From an uncultured Erysipelotrichaceae bacterium (GTDB lineage Bacteria; Bacillota_I; Bacilli_A; Erysipelotrichales; Coprobacillaceae), in NCBI GenBank assembly GCA_947573745.1, contig CANPGX010000013.1:1-12818 (forward strand): a DNA stretch of 12,818 nt, given 5' to 3'. A program made the position numbers and the translations under genes. The notes beneath the pieces were generated by a model. The model did not search any database. It saw only the letters and a list, made by a program, of their open reading frames with translations, and was not told where the DNA came from. Shown here one piece after another: positions 6,145 to 12,813 of this stretch (position 1 is its first letter; every line of letters begins with the position of its first letter).

Positions 6145-7098
6145 CTAATCAAAATCAAAGAACTTAAATACATCACTTACAGGTAAATCACTTTCAATAC
6201 TTTCAATCGTTCTTGCAAGTAATGGTGCTACAGAAACTTGAACAAGTTTTGCAAATTTCTTTTCTTCAGGAATCGCAATCGTATCTGTGATCACCACTTC
6301 TTTTGCATCTGAATCTTGTAATCTTTGTGTTGCTGGTCCTGATAAGACACCATGTGTACAAGCAATATAAACATCCTTTGCACCAAATTCCTTTAATTTA
6401 TTAGCTCCGGCTACAATCGTTCCGCCTGTATCAATCATATCATCAATCACGATACAGTTCTTACCACTAACATCTCCAATAATACCCATCACTTCCGCTA
6501 CATTAGGTTTTGGACGACGTTTATCAATAATCGCAATAGGTGCATTTAATGCTTCTGATAATTTTCTTGCACGTGCTGCTCCTCCATGGTCTGGTGATAC
6601 GACACATAAATCAGGAATATTTTTAGATTTAAAGTAGTTGCTCAATAGTGGCATAGCCATCATTTCATCTACCGGTTCATTGAAGTAACCCTGAATTTGT
6701 GCTGCATGTAAATCAATAGTAACAACACGATTAACTCCTGCTGTCTGTAATAAGTCAGCTACTAACTTTGCTGTAATCGGTTGTCTTGGTTTTGCTTTAC
6801 GATCTTGTCTAGCATAGCCAAAATATGGAATCACTGCTGTAATTTCGTTAGCTGAAGCTCTTTTTAAAGCATCTGCTAAAATTAAAATTTCCATTAAGTT
6901 CTCCGTAACTGGATTTGATGTTGATTGAACAATAAAGACATCCTTTCCACGTACAGATTCACCAATTTCTACTAAAATTTCCCCATCTGCAAAGTGATTT
7001 ACTTTACAAGCACCTAAATCACATCCCAATTCTTGAGCAATTTTTTTTGCAAGTTCCTGACTTGCAGAGAGTGCAAACACTGTAATTTTGTTCTTCAT
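6145..7098 (-). CDS. prs: Ribose-phosphate pyrophosphokinase (PRPP synthetase)
   Basis: Prs transfers pyrophosphate from ATP to ribose-5-phosphate, giving PRPP for purine, pyrimidine, histidine, tryptophan and NAD synthesis. The 317-residue product is full length and class I. Motifs are FADGEILVEI (36-45), the ATP-binding flexible-loop segment FGYARQDRKAKPRQPITAK, DLHAAQIQGYF with the metal-binding His, VVSPDHGGAARAR, and the PRPP loop VIDDMIDTGGT. AGGGG lies 7 nt upstream of the ATG. It follows glmU by 15 bp, the same pair as in B. subtilis, linking cell-wall precursor and nucleotide supply. It ends in a clear terminator. PRPP is the co-substrate of the broken upp product in this window. Confidence 0.97.
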   Translation of the reverse strand: MKNKITVFALSASQELAKKIAQELGCDLGACKVNHFADGEILVEIGESVRGKDVFIVQSTSNPVTENLMEILILADALKRASANEITAVIPYFGYARQDRKAKPRQPITAKLVADLLQTAGVNRVVTIDLHAAQIQGYFNEPVDEMMAMPLLSNYFKSKNIPDLCVVSPDHGGAARARKLSEALNAPIAIIDKRRPKPNVAEVMGIIGDVSGKNCIVIDDMIDTGGTIVAGANKLKEFGAKDVYIACTHGVLSGPATQRLQDSDAKEVVITDTIAIPEEKKFAKLVQVSVAPLLARTIESIESDLPVSDVFKFFDFD

Positions 7099-7113
7099 TT
7101 TGTTTCCCCTTTT

Positions 7114-8490
7114 TTATTTCTTATTTCTCTTTTTCTCTAAGACCTTTGCATAGCCTTCTTTATTGACTTGTCTTGCCCTAGCAATACCCATCGCATTTTC
7201 TGGAACAGTATCAACAATCGTTGATCCTGCTGCTACAAAGGCATTTTCTTCAACAGTGACAGGTGCAACTAAATTTGTATTGCAGCCAATAAAGGCATGG
7301 TCTTTAATAATCGTTTGTGATTTATTTTTACCATCATAATTCACGGTAATCGTTCCACATCCAATGTTCACGCCTTCACCCACTGTCGCATCCCCAATAT
7401 ATGTTAAATGAGCAGACTTGCTACCTTTGCCAAAAGTGGCTTTTTTCATTTCAACAAAGTTACCAATATGAACATTTTCTAAAATATGACAATGATTTCT
7501 CAAACGTGCATAAGGCCCGATATCTGTCCCAGATTCAATGATAGAATCACTAATAACAGAAAATTTAATCTCTACATGATCTTTGACAATCGTATCCGTG
7601 AGTTCACAATAACCCCCAATATAACAATGCTTTCCAATCACTGTTTTTCCTTTCAAAATACATCCAGGTTCTATCGTTGTCCCTTCACCAATTTCTACAT
7701 CACTTGAAATATACGTGTTATTTAAGTCAATGATATTGACCCCATTTAACAAATGTTGGCGATTGATACGTTGCTTTAAAATAGCTGTAGCTTCACTTAA
7801 GGCGACACGATCATTAATGCCTCCCACTTCATTAAAGTCATCAATCACATAACCACCAACAGACTGACCGTGATCATTCATGATACCTACAACATCTGTT
7901 AAGTAATACTCATGTTGTGCATTATCATTCGTTAAATGAGATAAAGCTTCAAATAAAGCTTGATTGTCAAAACAATATTCACCTGCATTCATTTCTGAAA
8001 TCTGTCGAATTTCCTCCGACGCATCTTTAAATTCAACAATTTTTTCAACCCGTTGTCCTTGACGAATAATACGTCCAAAAGGTTGTGATAATGGACAATG
8101 GGCTGTCACAATCGTTCCTTGGTAATGCCCTTGTTCATGATAGTCCATTAAAGCTTCTAATGTTTCATGACGAATTAAGGGTGCGTCACCATTTAAAACA
8201 AGCGTTGTTCCCTCACGATCTTTTAAAAGATCCGCAGCCTGCATCACAGCATGACCTGTTCCCAATTGTTCATTTTGATAAACAAACGTTACTTGATCAT
8301 CAAGGATTGCTTTCACAGCTTCACTTTGATATCCTACAACGACAATCGTTTCATCAATATCCATTTTCCTTAATTCATCAACAATATGACAAATCATAGG
8401 CTTATAAAGTACTTCGTGTGCAACTTTAGGTAAATCAGATTTCATTCTTGTTCCTTTACCTGCCGCTAAGATAATCGCATATTTTTTCAT
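7114..8490 (-). CDS. glmU: Bifunctional UDP-GlcNAc pyrophosphorylase / GlcN-1-P acetyltransferase
   Basis: GlmU acetylates glucosamine-1-phosphate and then couples it to UTP, giving UDP-GlcNAc for peptidoglycan and teichoic acids. The 458 residues are the full two-domain form. The N-terminal uridyltransferase has LAAGKGTRMKSDLPK (8-22), QLGTGHAV and LNGDAPLI (the conserved Asp of the metal site; most family members have V where this has A). After about residue 250 come left-handed beta-helix hexapeptide repeats (for example VEIGEGTTIEPGCILKG) and the acetyltransferase site KSAHLTYIGDA, with its catalytic His, and NYDG. ATG 8490 is preceded by GGAGG 7 nt upstream; the longer reading from 8520 would include this site. 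It is followed by prs. Confidence 0.97.
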   Translation of the reverse strand: MKKYAIILAAGKGTRMKSDLPKVAHEVLYKPMICHIVDELRKMDIDETIVVVGYQSEAVKAILDDQVTFVYQNEQLGTGHAVMQAADLLKDREGTTLVLNGDAPLIRHETLEALMDYHEQGHYQGTIVTAHCPLSQPFGRIIRQGQRVEKIVEFKDASEEIRQISEMNAGEYCFDNQALFEALSHLTNDNAQHEYYLTDVVGIMNDHGQSVGGYVIDDFNEVGGINDRVALSEATAILKQRINRQHLLNGVNIIDLNNTYISSDVEIGEGTTIEPGCILKGKTVIGKHCYIGGYCELTDTIVKDHVEIKFSVISDSIIESGTDIGPYARLRNHCHILENVHIGNFVEMKKATFGKGSKSAHLTYIGDATVGEGVNIGCGTITVNYDGKNKSQTIIKDHAFIGCNTNLVAPVTVEENAFVAAGSTIVDTVPENAMGIARARQVNKEGYAKVLEKKRNKK

Positions 8491-8510
8491 ATTGCTACCT
8501 CCACTTGAAC

Positions 8511-8519
8511 ATTTTATCA
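8511..8519 (-). promoter_or_regulatory. Putative extended -10 promoter of glmU-prs
   Basis: The minus strand reads TGA-TAAAAT, 20 bp before the glmU start and just after the upstream terminator. No good -35 is visible; the 17-bp position lies in the T tract. Confidence 0.5.
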
Positions 8520-8531
8520 AATTTCAGTATC

Positions 8532-8560
8532 AAAAAAAAGGGCAAACAAGGATTTCCCTT
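8532..8560 (-). terminator. Terminator of the pnuC-PNPOx operon
   Basis: On the minus strand AAGGG pairs with CCCTT, with extra weak A-T pairs inside, followed by eight T. The stem begins in the stop codon of the PNPOx-family gene. Confidence 0.78.
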
Positions 8561-9065
8561 AGATATTCATTATTTTATCTTTGGCTTTAACGAGTTCTAT
8601 TGCTTCTTTTCCAGTTATTTTTTCAATATCAAATGCTATCATCTGTAATGCTTGCCAATATTGCTGTATTTCATTTTTCTGACTTTCTTGACTCATAGAA
8701 GCACAATATTTATCGATAAGGTATTGAATGGCTTGCATTTTTTGATGTTCATCTTCAATGCATCGTATCTTTCCAAAAACAATAACACTTCTGAAATATG
8801 TTGTGAAACGCTCTGGATGTACCTCATCTTTTTCAATCACACAAAAAGATGCTTTTGAACAAGCCTTAATAGCATCTATTTTATGTCCTTTTTTGGCACT
8901 ATGAAAATAAAGATGGCCCTCATGATAAACATAACTTATCGGTAACGCATAAGGATAGCCTTCATCACCCAACAAAGCCAACACACCAGAACTTCCTTTT
9001 TGTAAAATATCTACACTTTCCTCTTCACTCAAACATTGCTTTTTTCTTCTCATTAATCGATTCAT
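8559..9065 (-). CDS. PNPOx-fold flavoprotein of the NimA-like type
   Basis: A 168-residue cytoplasmic protein of the pyridoxamine-5'-phosphate-oxidase-like split-barrel family, which usually binds FMN. Visible family marks are the N-terminal MRRKKQCLSEEESVDIL, the strand GVLALLGDEGYPYALPISYVYHEG (about 28-51), LYFHSAKKGHKIDAI (52-66) and RSVIVFGKIRCIED (about 92-105). This is the pattern of the NimA-related group, whose members include nitroimidazole-resistance reductases and many proteins without known substrates, rather than true PdxH, so no specific reaction is assigned. GGAGG lies 9 nt before the ATG, inside pnuC. The gene overlaps the end of pnuC by 41 bp, so they are cotranscribed; that suggests a cofactor link with the transported vitamin. 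Confidence 0.82.
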   Translation of the reverse strand: MNRLMRRKKQCLSEEESVDILQKGSSGVLALLGDEGYPYALPISYVYHEGHLYFHSAKKGHKIDAIKACSKASFCVIEKDEVHPERFTTYFRSVIVFGKIRCIEDEHQKMQAIQYLIDKYCASMSQESQKNEIQQYWQALQMIAFDIEKITGKEAIELVKAKDKIMNI

Positions 9066-9744
9066 TTTCTATTCCTCCTTGTTTTCTTCGCATATGTTTC
9101 CACTGAATAAAACCATAAATATCCATCATTAAAAAAAGACTAAAACATACTACCATCAAACGATCATTTATATTCTTAAAGGCAACGATCGTCCATAATA
9201 TAATCAATATCACATCATTCATAGCATAACCTATAGCATAATAAGCACTCCTTTTATATGTCAGATAAACCGCGATAAAAGAAGTGGTGATGGAAACCGT
9301 ACTCCAAAATAATGAAGAAGTATGCCATGCTTTTAATATAACATAAAAAATTCCCGTAACCACTATGGACCATACGATCATCCATACATATTCGTTAAAT
9401 TTCATCTGATACACTTCAACCTCTTGTTTATTTCCTTGATAAGGATGCTTTAGCCATGATATTAAAGCAAAAATGGACATCGGTGCCGTCATGGCTAGAT
9501 AAGTCATCATTTCTCCATAATACGAAAAAGTCCATGATACATATCCATACATCACGCTAAAAATGATCATCAAACATTGTCCTATCGGATTCCCTTTGGC
9601 ATTAAAAATAAGCGATGTGATCCCAATCATGGATGCCATCAGCACTAAGATATTGTTTTGAGGAAACAAAATATAAGTCCCTAATAATACCTCCATAGAA
9701 AAACACCATAACTTTTTTTCTACCTTTGTAAAGTTCTTCATCAT
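9025..9744 (-). CDS. pnuC: PnuC-family nicotinamide riboside/vitamin transporter
   Basis: PnuC proteins let a vitamin precursor (usually nicotinamide riboside) cross the membrane by facilitated diffusion, with trapping by phosphorylation inside. The 239 residues contain about seven hydrophobic helices and the family motifs NAKGNPIGQ (48-56), ISWLKHPYQ (95-103), AIGYAMNDVILIILW (170-184) and DIYGFIQWK (208-216). Relatives carry thiamine (PnuT) or riboflavin (PnuX), so the substrate is not proven. I chose ATG 9744 because GGAGG lies 6 nt before it; a longer reading from 9777 would translate the terminator of the leader. A promoter and attenuator lie directly upstream, indicating control by a metabolite or protein. 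It overlaps a PNPOx-fold gene. Confidence 0.88.
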   Translation of the reverse strand: MMKNFTKVEKKLWCFSMEVLLGTYILFPQNNILVLMASMIGITSLIFNAKGNPIGQCLMIIFSVMYGYVSWTFSYYGEMMTYLAMTAPMSIFALISWLKHPYQGNKQEVEVYQMKFNEYVWMIVWSIVVTGIFYVILKAWHTSSLFWSTVSITTSFIAVYLTYKRSAYYAIGYAMNDVILIILWTIVAFKNINDRLMVVCFSLFLMMDIYGFIQWKHMRRKQGGIENESINEKKKAMFE

Positions 9745-9755
9745 GTGTAACCTCC

Positions 9756-9811
9756 AAAAAAAAGCATCCATAAACACATCTTCTATAGCTTAACGATGTG
9801 CCTATGAATGC
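9756..9811 (-). terminator. Conditional terminator in the pnuC leader
   Basis: On the minus strand the arm GCATTCATAG pairs with TTATGGATGC (10 bp, two G-T pairs). Inside it, CACATC pairs with GATGTG around a 14-nt loop, and eight T follow at once. It ends one base before the GGAGG of pnuC, so termination would switch the gene off. It is mutually exclusive with the upstream hairpin. Confidence 0.85.
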
Positions 9812-9837
9812 TTTTGCATTCTCCACCCAGCGGCGGA
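9806..9837 (-). promoter_or_regulatory. Sensor and antiterminator part of the pnuC leader (unassigned riboswitch or attenuator)
   Basis: On the minus strand, hairpin TCCGCC-GCTG-GGTGGA (9822-9837) is followed directly by GAATGC-AAAA-GCATTC (9806-9821). The 3' arm of the second hairpin, GCATTC, is the 5' arm of the terminator, so the two cannot form together. The sensing part between the likely transcript start (about 9846) and the terminator is only about 35 nt. I find no TPP, FMN, preQ1 or T-box signature. A NAD+-II (pnuC motif) riboswitch is known upstream of pnuC in streptococci, but I cannot match its consensus from memory. Confidence 0.65.
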
Positions 9838-9852
9838 TGATTTATTTTTTTC

Positions 9853-9881
9853 AGTGTAACAAATATGCTATGAATTGTCAA
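9853..9881 (-). promoter_or_regulatory. Sigma-A promoter of pnuC
   Basis: TTGACA (9876-9881) and TACACT (9853-9858) on the minus strand are 17 bp apart. The -35 sits in the last codons of the upstream membrane protein gene. Transcription should start near 9846. Confidence 0.82.
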
Positions 9882-10617
9882 CAAATGCCTTGACTTCGAT
9901 ATAAACCTCCATTTGCCATTCCTCTTCACTTAATCGCGTTAAATGAAGTTCCCACATTTGTTTTTGTTGACCTACACGTTGTGTCTTCGTAAGTGGCTTG
10001 GCGACTTCTTCTATCGTCTGATATTGTCCATAAAGCTCCTGATAAGTTTGAACCGATAAATCTTCTGAATAAAAAATATGATATAAATCATTGCCTAAAG
10101 AAAAATTTTCAAAATCTATCCAAGCATCTGCATATTCAAAGACACCCTTTTTTACAAAGGTAAAACACGTGATATTTTCTCGATAATCTTTTCTTACAGA
10201 TATCGTCATCTCTTTAGAACTGAATTCTAAGGTATTCGTGAGTTTGGTTAAAACTTCATCTTTCACTTCCATTCTGAATTCACGACTTGTTTCTCGATAA
10301 GGCTCTTTTCTCAATAAAGACAAAATATCTTTTTGATTTTGATAAACTTGCTGAAGCTCTTCCTTAAAAACAGTAGATTCCTTCATAGCTGTCTCTAAAT
10401 CATCATAGGATTGCACCTTATCAGATCCACTCGTCGTAAACCATAAATACAATAAGATTAAAACAACAATGACAAAAGCCCCAAACAAAGGGACATCCCC
10501 TTCTGGATAAAACATCCTATCAAATCTCATTTGTCCTCGCCAATACATACGGTGTTGATCTCTTGCTGTAAAAGCTGTTCCTGGATCTGCGCCATTAAAA
10601 TGACGATAATCTCTCAT
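9868..10617 (-). CDS. Single-pass membrane protein, unknown, in operon with a LytTR regulator
   Basis: I do not recognise this 249-residue protein. The N-terminal 40 residues are rich in Arg and aromatic residues and should lie in the cytoplasm. One membrane helix follows at about 43-61 (LFGAFVIVVLILLYLWF). Outside there is a charged coiled-coil-like stretch (67-110), then a mixed alpha/beta domain to the C-terminus with no cysteine pair or known catalytic motif. It has no kinase or protease motif. GGAGG lies 8 nt before the ATG. The gene starts 16 bp after the LytTR response regulator stop, so it is likely a cognate partner, possibly a membrane-bound regulator of it as in HdrRM/BrsRM-type LytTR pairs (inference only). 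Confidence 0.75.
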   Translation of the reverse strand: MRDYRHFNGADPGTAFTARDQHRMYWRGQMRFDRMFYPEGDVPLFGAFVIVVLILLYLWFTTSGSDKVQSYDDLETAMKESTVFKEELQQVYQNQKDILSLLRKEPYRETSREFRMEVKDEVLTKLTNTLEFSSKEMTISVRKDYRENITCFTFVKKGVFEYADAWIDFENFSLGNDLYHIFYSEDLSVQTYQELYGQYQTIEEVAKPLTKTQRVGQQKQMWELHLTRLSEEEWQMEVYIEVKAFVDNS

Positions 10618-10633
10618 TTTTTACGCCTCCTTT

Positions 10634-11353
10634 TTATTTATCTGTATCTATTTTTTGTTGTAAAAACCATTGTTGTACACTTCTTTTTCTTCTTCGACTT
10701 ATATCAAAACAAATTCCATTTGTCATCCATACAAATTGTTGATCCATTTTCTCAATATATGGATAATTAACAATCACACCTCGATCTATTTTCATAAAAC
10801 CACTGTTTAATTGTTCTTCTATCCACAATAAACTTTTTTGTGTTCTTAATGCACTCAATTTACCTAACTTATTTAAATAAATAATGTCAACATGATGATG
10901 ATTCTTTTTAACATATAATATATTAGACAATGCAATCATCTGCTTTTCATTAAGATATGAAAAAATAATTTTTTTATTTTGGCAGGAAAAATACTTTCTT
11001 AATTGATTTAATGTATCTTCTATGGTTTCCTTTAACTTTTTCTTTTCGATAAATTTTAATGTTTTTAATCCTATACATTTTAAAACCTGATCCAAATGAT
11101 CACTGACATAGATAAGTAAGGTATCTCTATTCTGTTGATGGATATAAGTTGCTATTTCCATTCCTTCTCTACCATCAATACATACATCTAAAAATATAGC
11201 ATCTACATCATTTTGTCCTAGAAAATCTAAAGCTGAATCCATATCATTGAAAGAGACAATATCTACTTGAGATAAATAATGTCTAATATTATTTTCTAAC
11301 ATTTTAGTATCATATGGATTGTCATCTAAGAGCATTATTTTCATGTATATCAT
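10634..11353 (-). CDS. Response regulator, REC-LytTR
   Basis: A two-component transcription regulator of the AgrA/LytR type. Residues 1-120 form a receiver domain: the acidic pair D10-D11 in LLDDNPYD, phosphorylation Asp56 in IFLDVCIDG, and a Lys in KFIEKKKL. Residues about 130-235 form a LytTR DNA-binding domain, with ILYVKKNHHHVDII and the tail FMKIDRGVIVNYPYIEKM typical of the family. The start is 11353, 6 nt after AAGGA; ATG 11356 and 11344 are near alternatives. No histidine kinase is in the window. A membrane protein is 16 bp downstream, and a divergent plus-strand promoter with LytTR-like repeats lies just upstream, the likely target. Confidence 0.92.
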   Translation of the reverse strand: MIYMKIMLLDDNPYDTKMLENNIRHYLSQVDIVSFNDMDSALDFLGQNDVDAIFLDVCIDGREGMEIATYIHQQNRDTLLIYVSDHLDQVLKCIGLKTLKFIEKKKLKETIEDTLNQLRKYFSCQNKKIIFSYLNEKQMIALSNILYVKKNHHHVDIIYLNKLGKLSALRTQKSLLWIEEQLNSGFMKIDRGVIVNYPYIEKMDQQFVWMTNGICFDISRRRKRSVQQWFLQQKIDTDK

Positions 11354-11356
11354 CAT

Positions 11357-11521
11357 TTATCCTTCCTATGATTTATCATCATATAGGTGTATTTAAAACT
11401 CTTTCTATTTTACAGCAACAATGTCTATCTTTAATTAAATCTTACTATATATATTCAATTATTTCAATGAGTAAACGATTTCTTCATCATGAAATATATT
11501 TTTATTTTTTTGTAAAAAGAG
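11357..11521. other. AT-rich intergenic region upstream of the LytTR regulator
   Basis: This stretch should hold the minus-strand promoter of the regulator. It contains several weak -10-like hexamers (for example TATATA and TAAAAT) but no clear -35/-10 pair. I see no convincing gene; open frames here have no ribosome sites. Confidence 0.4.
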
Positions 11522-11551
11522 ACCATTCACTATTATTTTTTAACCATTCAT
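11522..11551 (+). promoter_or_regulatory. Direct-repeat operator with LytTR geometry
   Basis: ACCATTCAC (11522-11530) and ACCATTCAT (11543-11551) are direct repeats separated by 12 bp, a 21-bp period (two helical turns), the known layout of LytTR binding sites. ACCATTCA-type boxes are reminiscent of streptococcal BlpR/SilA sites (from memory). The right repeat ends 32 bp upstream of the -10 of the following promoter. Confidence 0.7.
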
Positions 11552-11561
11552 GCATGATGCA

Positions 11562-11589
11562 TTGTTTTTTTAAAATCATTTGATATAAT
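11562..11589 (+). promoter_or_regulatory. Promoter of the small ORF and lipoprotein
   Basis: TTGTTT (11562-11567) and TATAAT (11584-11589) are 16 bp apart, with TGA before the -10 (extended -10). The transcript should start near 11596, giving a leader of about 45 nt. The repeats at 11522-11551 lie just upstream. Confidence 0.72.
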
Positions 11590-11639
11590 TTTTTTAGAAG
11601 TTCTGCAGGATTTCAATCATATTAAGGAGATTAAAAATA

Positions 11640-11747
11640 ATGAAAAAAATATTAAATATTTTGATAGTTTTTGCTATGGTTCTTTGTTGCCTATCTGAAA
11701 AATCCATAGATCATAAAAATTATATCGAAATCCATGGTGAGACATGA
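11640..11747 (+). CDS. 35-residue signal-peptide-like small protein
   Basis: A short ORF not seen in ordinary ORF lists. AAGGAG lies 10 nt before the ATG. The product is MKKILNILIVFAMVLCCLSE then KSIDHKNYIEIHGET. It has a positively charged start, a hydrophobic core of about 13 residues (6-18) and a polar 16-residue tail, as expected for a secreted peptide precursor or a small membrane-anchored protein. The two Cys at 16-17 do not make a canonical lipobox. Its TGA overlaps the ATG of the lipoprotein gene (ATGA), so both are translated in sequence. It may be a secreted signalling or effector peptide, or only a leader; it could also be a remnant of a lipoprotein paralogue, because the two signal sequences are alike. 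Confidence 0.6.
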   Translation: MKKILNILIVFAMVLCCLSEKSIDHKNYIEIHGET

Positions 11748-12721
11748 ATTTTATGAAAAAAATTCTCTTGATTGTTTTTATCTTCTTACTAAGCGCCTGC
11801 ACCCAGTCATCATCTACAATTGAAGTGAATACTTATGATATAGATTCCTTATGTGATCAATATGGCTCTATTGTTGGAGTTGATGAAGAATATATCTATA
11901 TTAATGATTTAGACACCATTGAAGACCCTTTTCTTTTCAATACCCATCAACTCTTAATTCTTGATCATGATGGACAACTGGTTAAAAAAATACCTACTCC
12001 TCTCCATAAAAGAGTTGTAGATTTCACCTATTATCATGATGTCATTTATTATTTTAATATCGTCTCTGATAATGAGTATTACACGATAGAATTATGTCAA
12101 TTTGATGATCACTTAAAAGAAGTCTTGATAGCTACTTATTCGATATCTTCGCCTTTTCTTTCTCCTGAATTTATTCGTTTCAATGATAATATATATTTTA
12201 AAATTAATCACGATCTTTATGCCTTATCTGACGCTAAAAATCCTATATATCATCAAGACTCAGAATGGTCTGTTCCTTCACGAACCTATCAAACGGGTAA
12301 TAGATTCTACTTTACAACTATATCCAATCAGCAACAACAGATTTGCTTTCTTGAAAATGGAAAAACAGAAACCTTAGATCTTAAATCAAATATATTTAAT
12401 TTCTTTATCGATCAAGATAAAATCTACTATTATAATCTAGAAGATCATTTGTTACGCTGTTATAATATACATACCCAAAAAGAAGATATCTTATTTAAAG
12501 ATATTCTGGTTGTAGATATGAAAAAAGTGGATGATATTCTTGTGATAACCTCACGATATGATACAATTTATTTTATTGATTTACCTCATTTAAAAGTACT
12601 CACATCTTTTGAAATGAAAAATGATCTTCATTCTCTTAACTGGATTCATCAAAGAGGAACGGATATATATTTGGAAGGTGACCAAAAAATTATTCACTAT
12701 TGTATTAAAAAATCCCAATAA
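11744..12721 (+). CDS. Lipoprotein, beta-propeller-like, unknown function
   Basis: The 325-residue protein carries a lipoprotein signal, MNFMKKILLIVFIFLLSAC, with lipobox LSAC and lipidated Cys19, so it is anchored outside the cell membrane. The rest is a series of short aromatic strands at roughly 40-residue steps (EEYIYIND, DVIYYFN, DNIYFKIN, NRFYFTTI, DKIYYYN, DTIYFID, TDIYLEGD), a pattern typical of a six- or seven-bladed beta-propeller. I do not recognise a specific family. The start follows GGTGAG at 3 nt and overlaps the stop of the 35-residue ORF. It is divergent from the LytTR regulator and probably controlled by it, and it ends in a strong terminator. Confidence 0.85.
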   Translation: MNFMKKILLIVFIFLLSACTQSSSTIEVNTYDIDSLCDQYGSIVGVDEEYIYINDLDTIEDPFLFNTHQLLILDHDGQLVKKIPTPLHKRVVDFTYYHDVIYYFNIVSDNEYYTIELCQFDDHLKEVLIATYSISSPFLSPEFIRFNDNIYFKINHDLYALSDAKNPIYHQDSEWSVPSRTYQTGNRFYFTTISNQQQQICFLENGKTETLDLKSNIFNFFIDQDKIYYYNLEDHLLRCYNIHTQKEDILFKDILVVDMKKVDDILVITSRYDTIYFIDLPHLKVLTSFEMKNDLHSLNWIHQRGTDIYLEGDQKIIHYCIKKSQ

Positions 12722-12736
12722 AAAACTTTATTTACG

Positions 12737-12762
12737 AAAGGCCTCTATATATGAGGCCTTTT
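12737..12762 (+). terminator. Terminator after the lipoprotein gene
   Basis: AAAGGCCTC pairs with GAGGCCTTT, nine bp, around the 7-nt loop TATATAT and is followed by a short T run. It lies 15 bp after the stop codon. The symmetric A/T flanks could let it act in both directions. Confidence 0.88.
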
Positions 12763-12771
12763 CATATCATA

Positions 12772-12813
12772 ACCACGCCTAAAAGACGTGGTATGCTCTC
12801 GCCCTTTAAGGGC
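12772..12813. repeat. Tandem hairpins at the window edge, possible IS200/IS605-type end
   Basis: ACCACG (12772-12777) pairs with CGTGGT (12787-12792), and 8 bp later GCCC...GGGC (12801-12813) forms a second hairpin. No gene is visible here. Such closely spaced subterminal hairpins and the motif TATGCTCTCGCCCTTTAAGG fit the end of an IS200/IS605-type element or a dispersed repeat. The element, if present, continues past the window. Confidence 0.35.

Noticed and set aside
8085..8399. Plus-strand open frame of 104 codons inside glmU
   Set aside because: Antisense to the well-conserved GlmU catalytic domain; no ribosome site; composition reflects the reverse complement.
9745..9777. Longer PnuC N-terminus from ATG 9777
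   Set aside because: The extra 11 codons come from the terminator hairpin and the ribosome site GGAGG would be inside the gene.
9602..9826. Minus-strand open frame through the pnuC start and leader
   Set aside because: It would translate the terminator stem and runs out of frame with the clear PnuC protein; no ribosome site.
9812..9850. TPP, FMN or T-box riboswitch before pnuC
   Set aside because: No CTGAGA / GAACCTGA pattern, no FMN core and no specifier or TGGNACC T-box sequence is visible.
11314..11583. Plus-strand 89-codon open frame in the LytTR upstream region
   Set aside because: It overlaps the regulator start and the repeat operator, has no ribosome site and a composition like translated AT-rich intergenic DNA.
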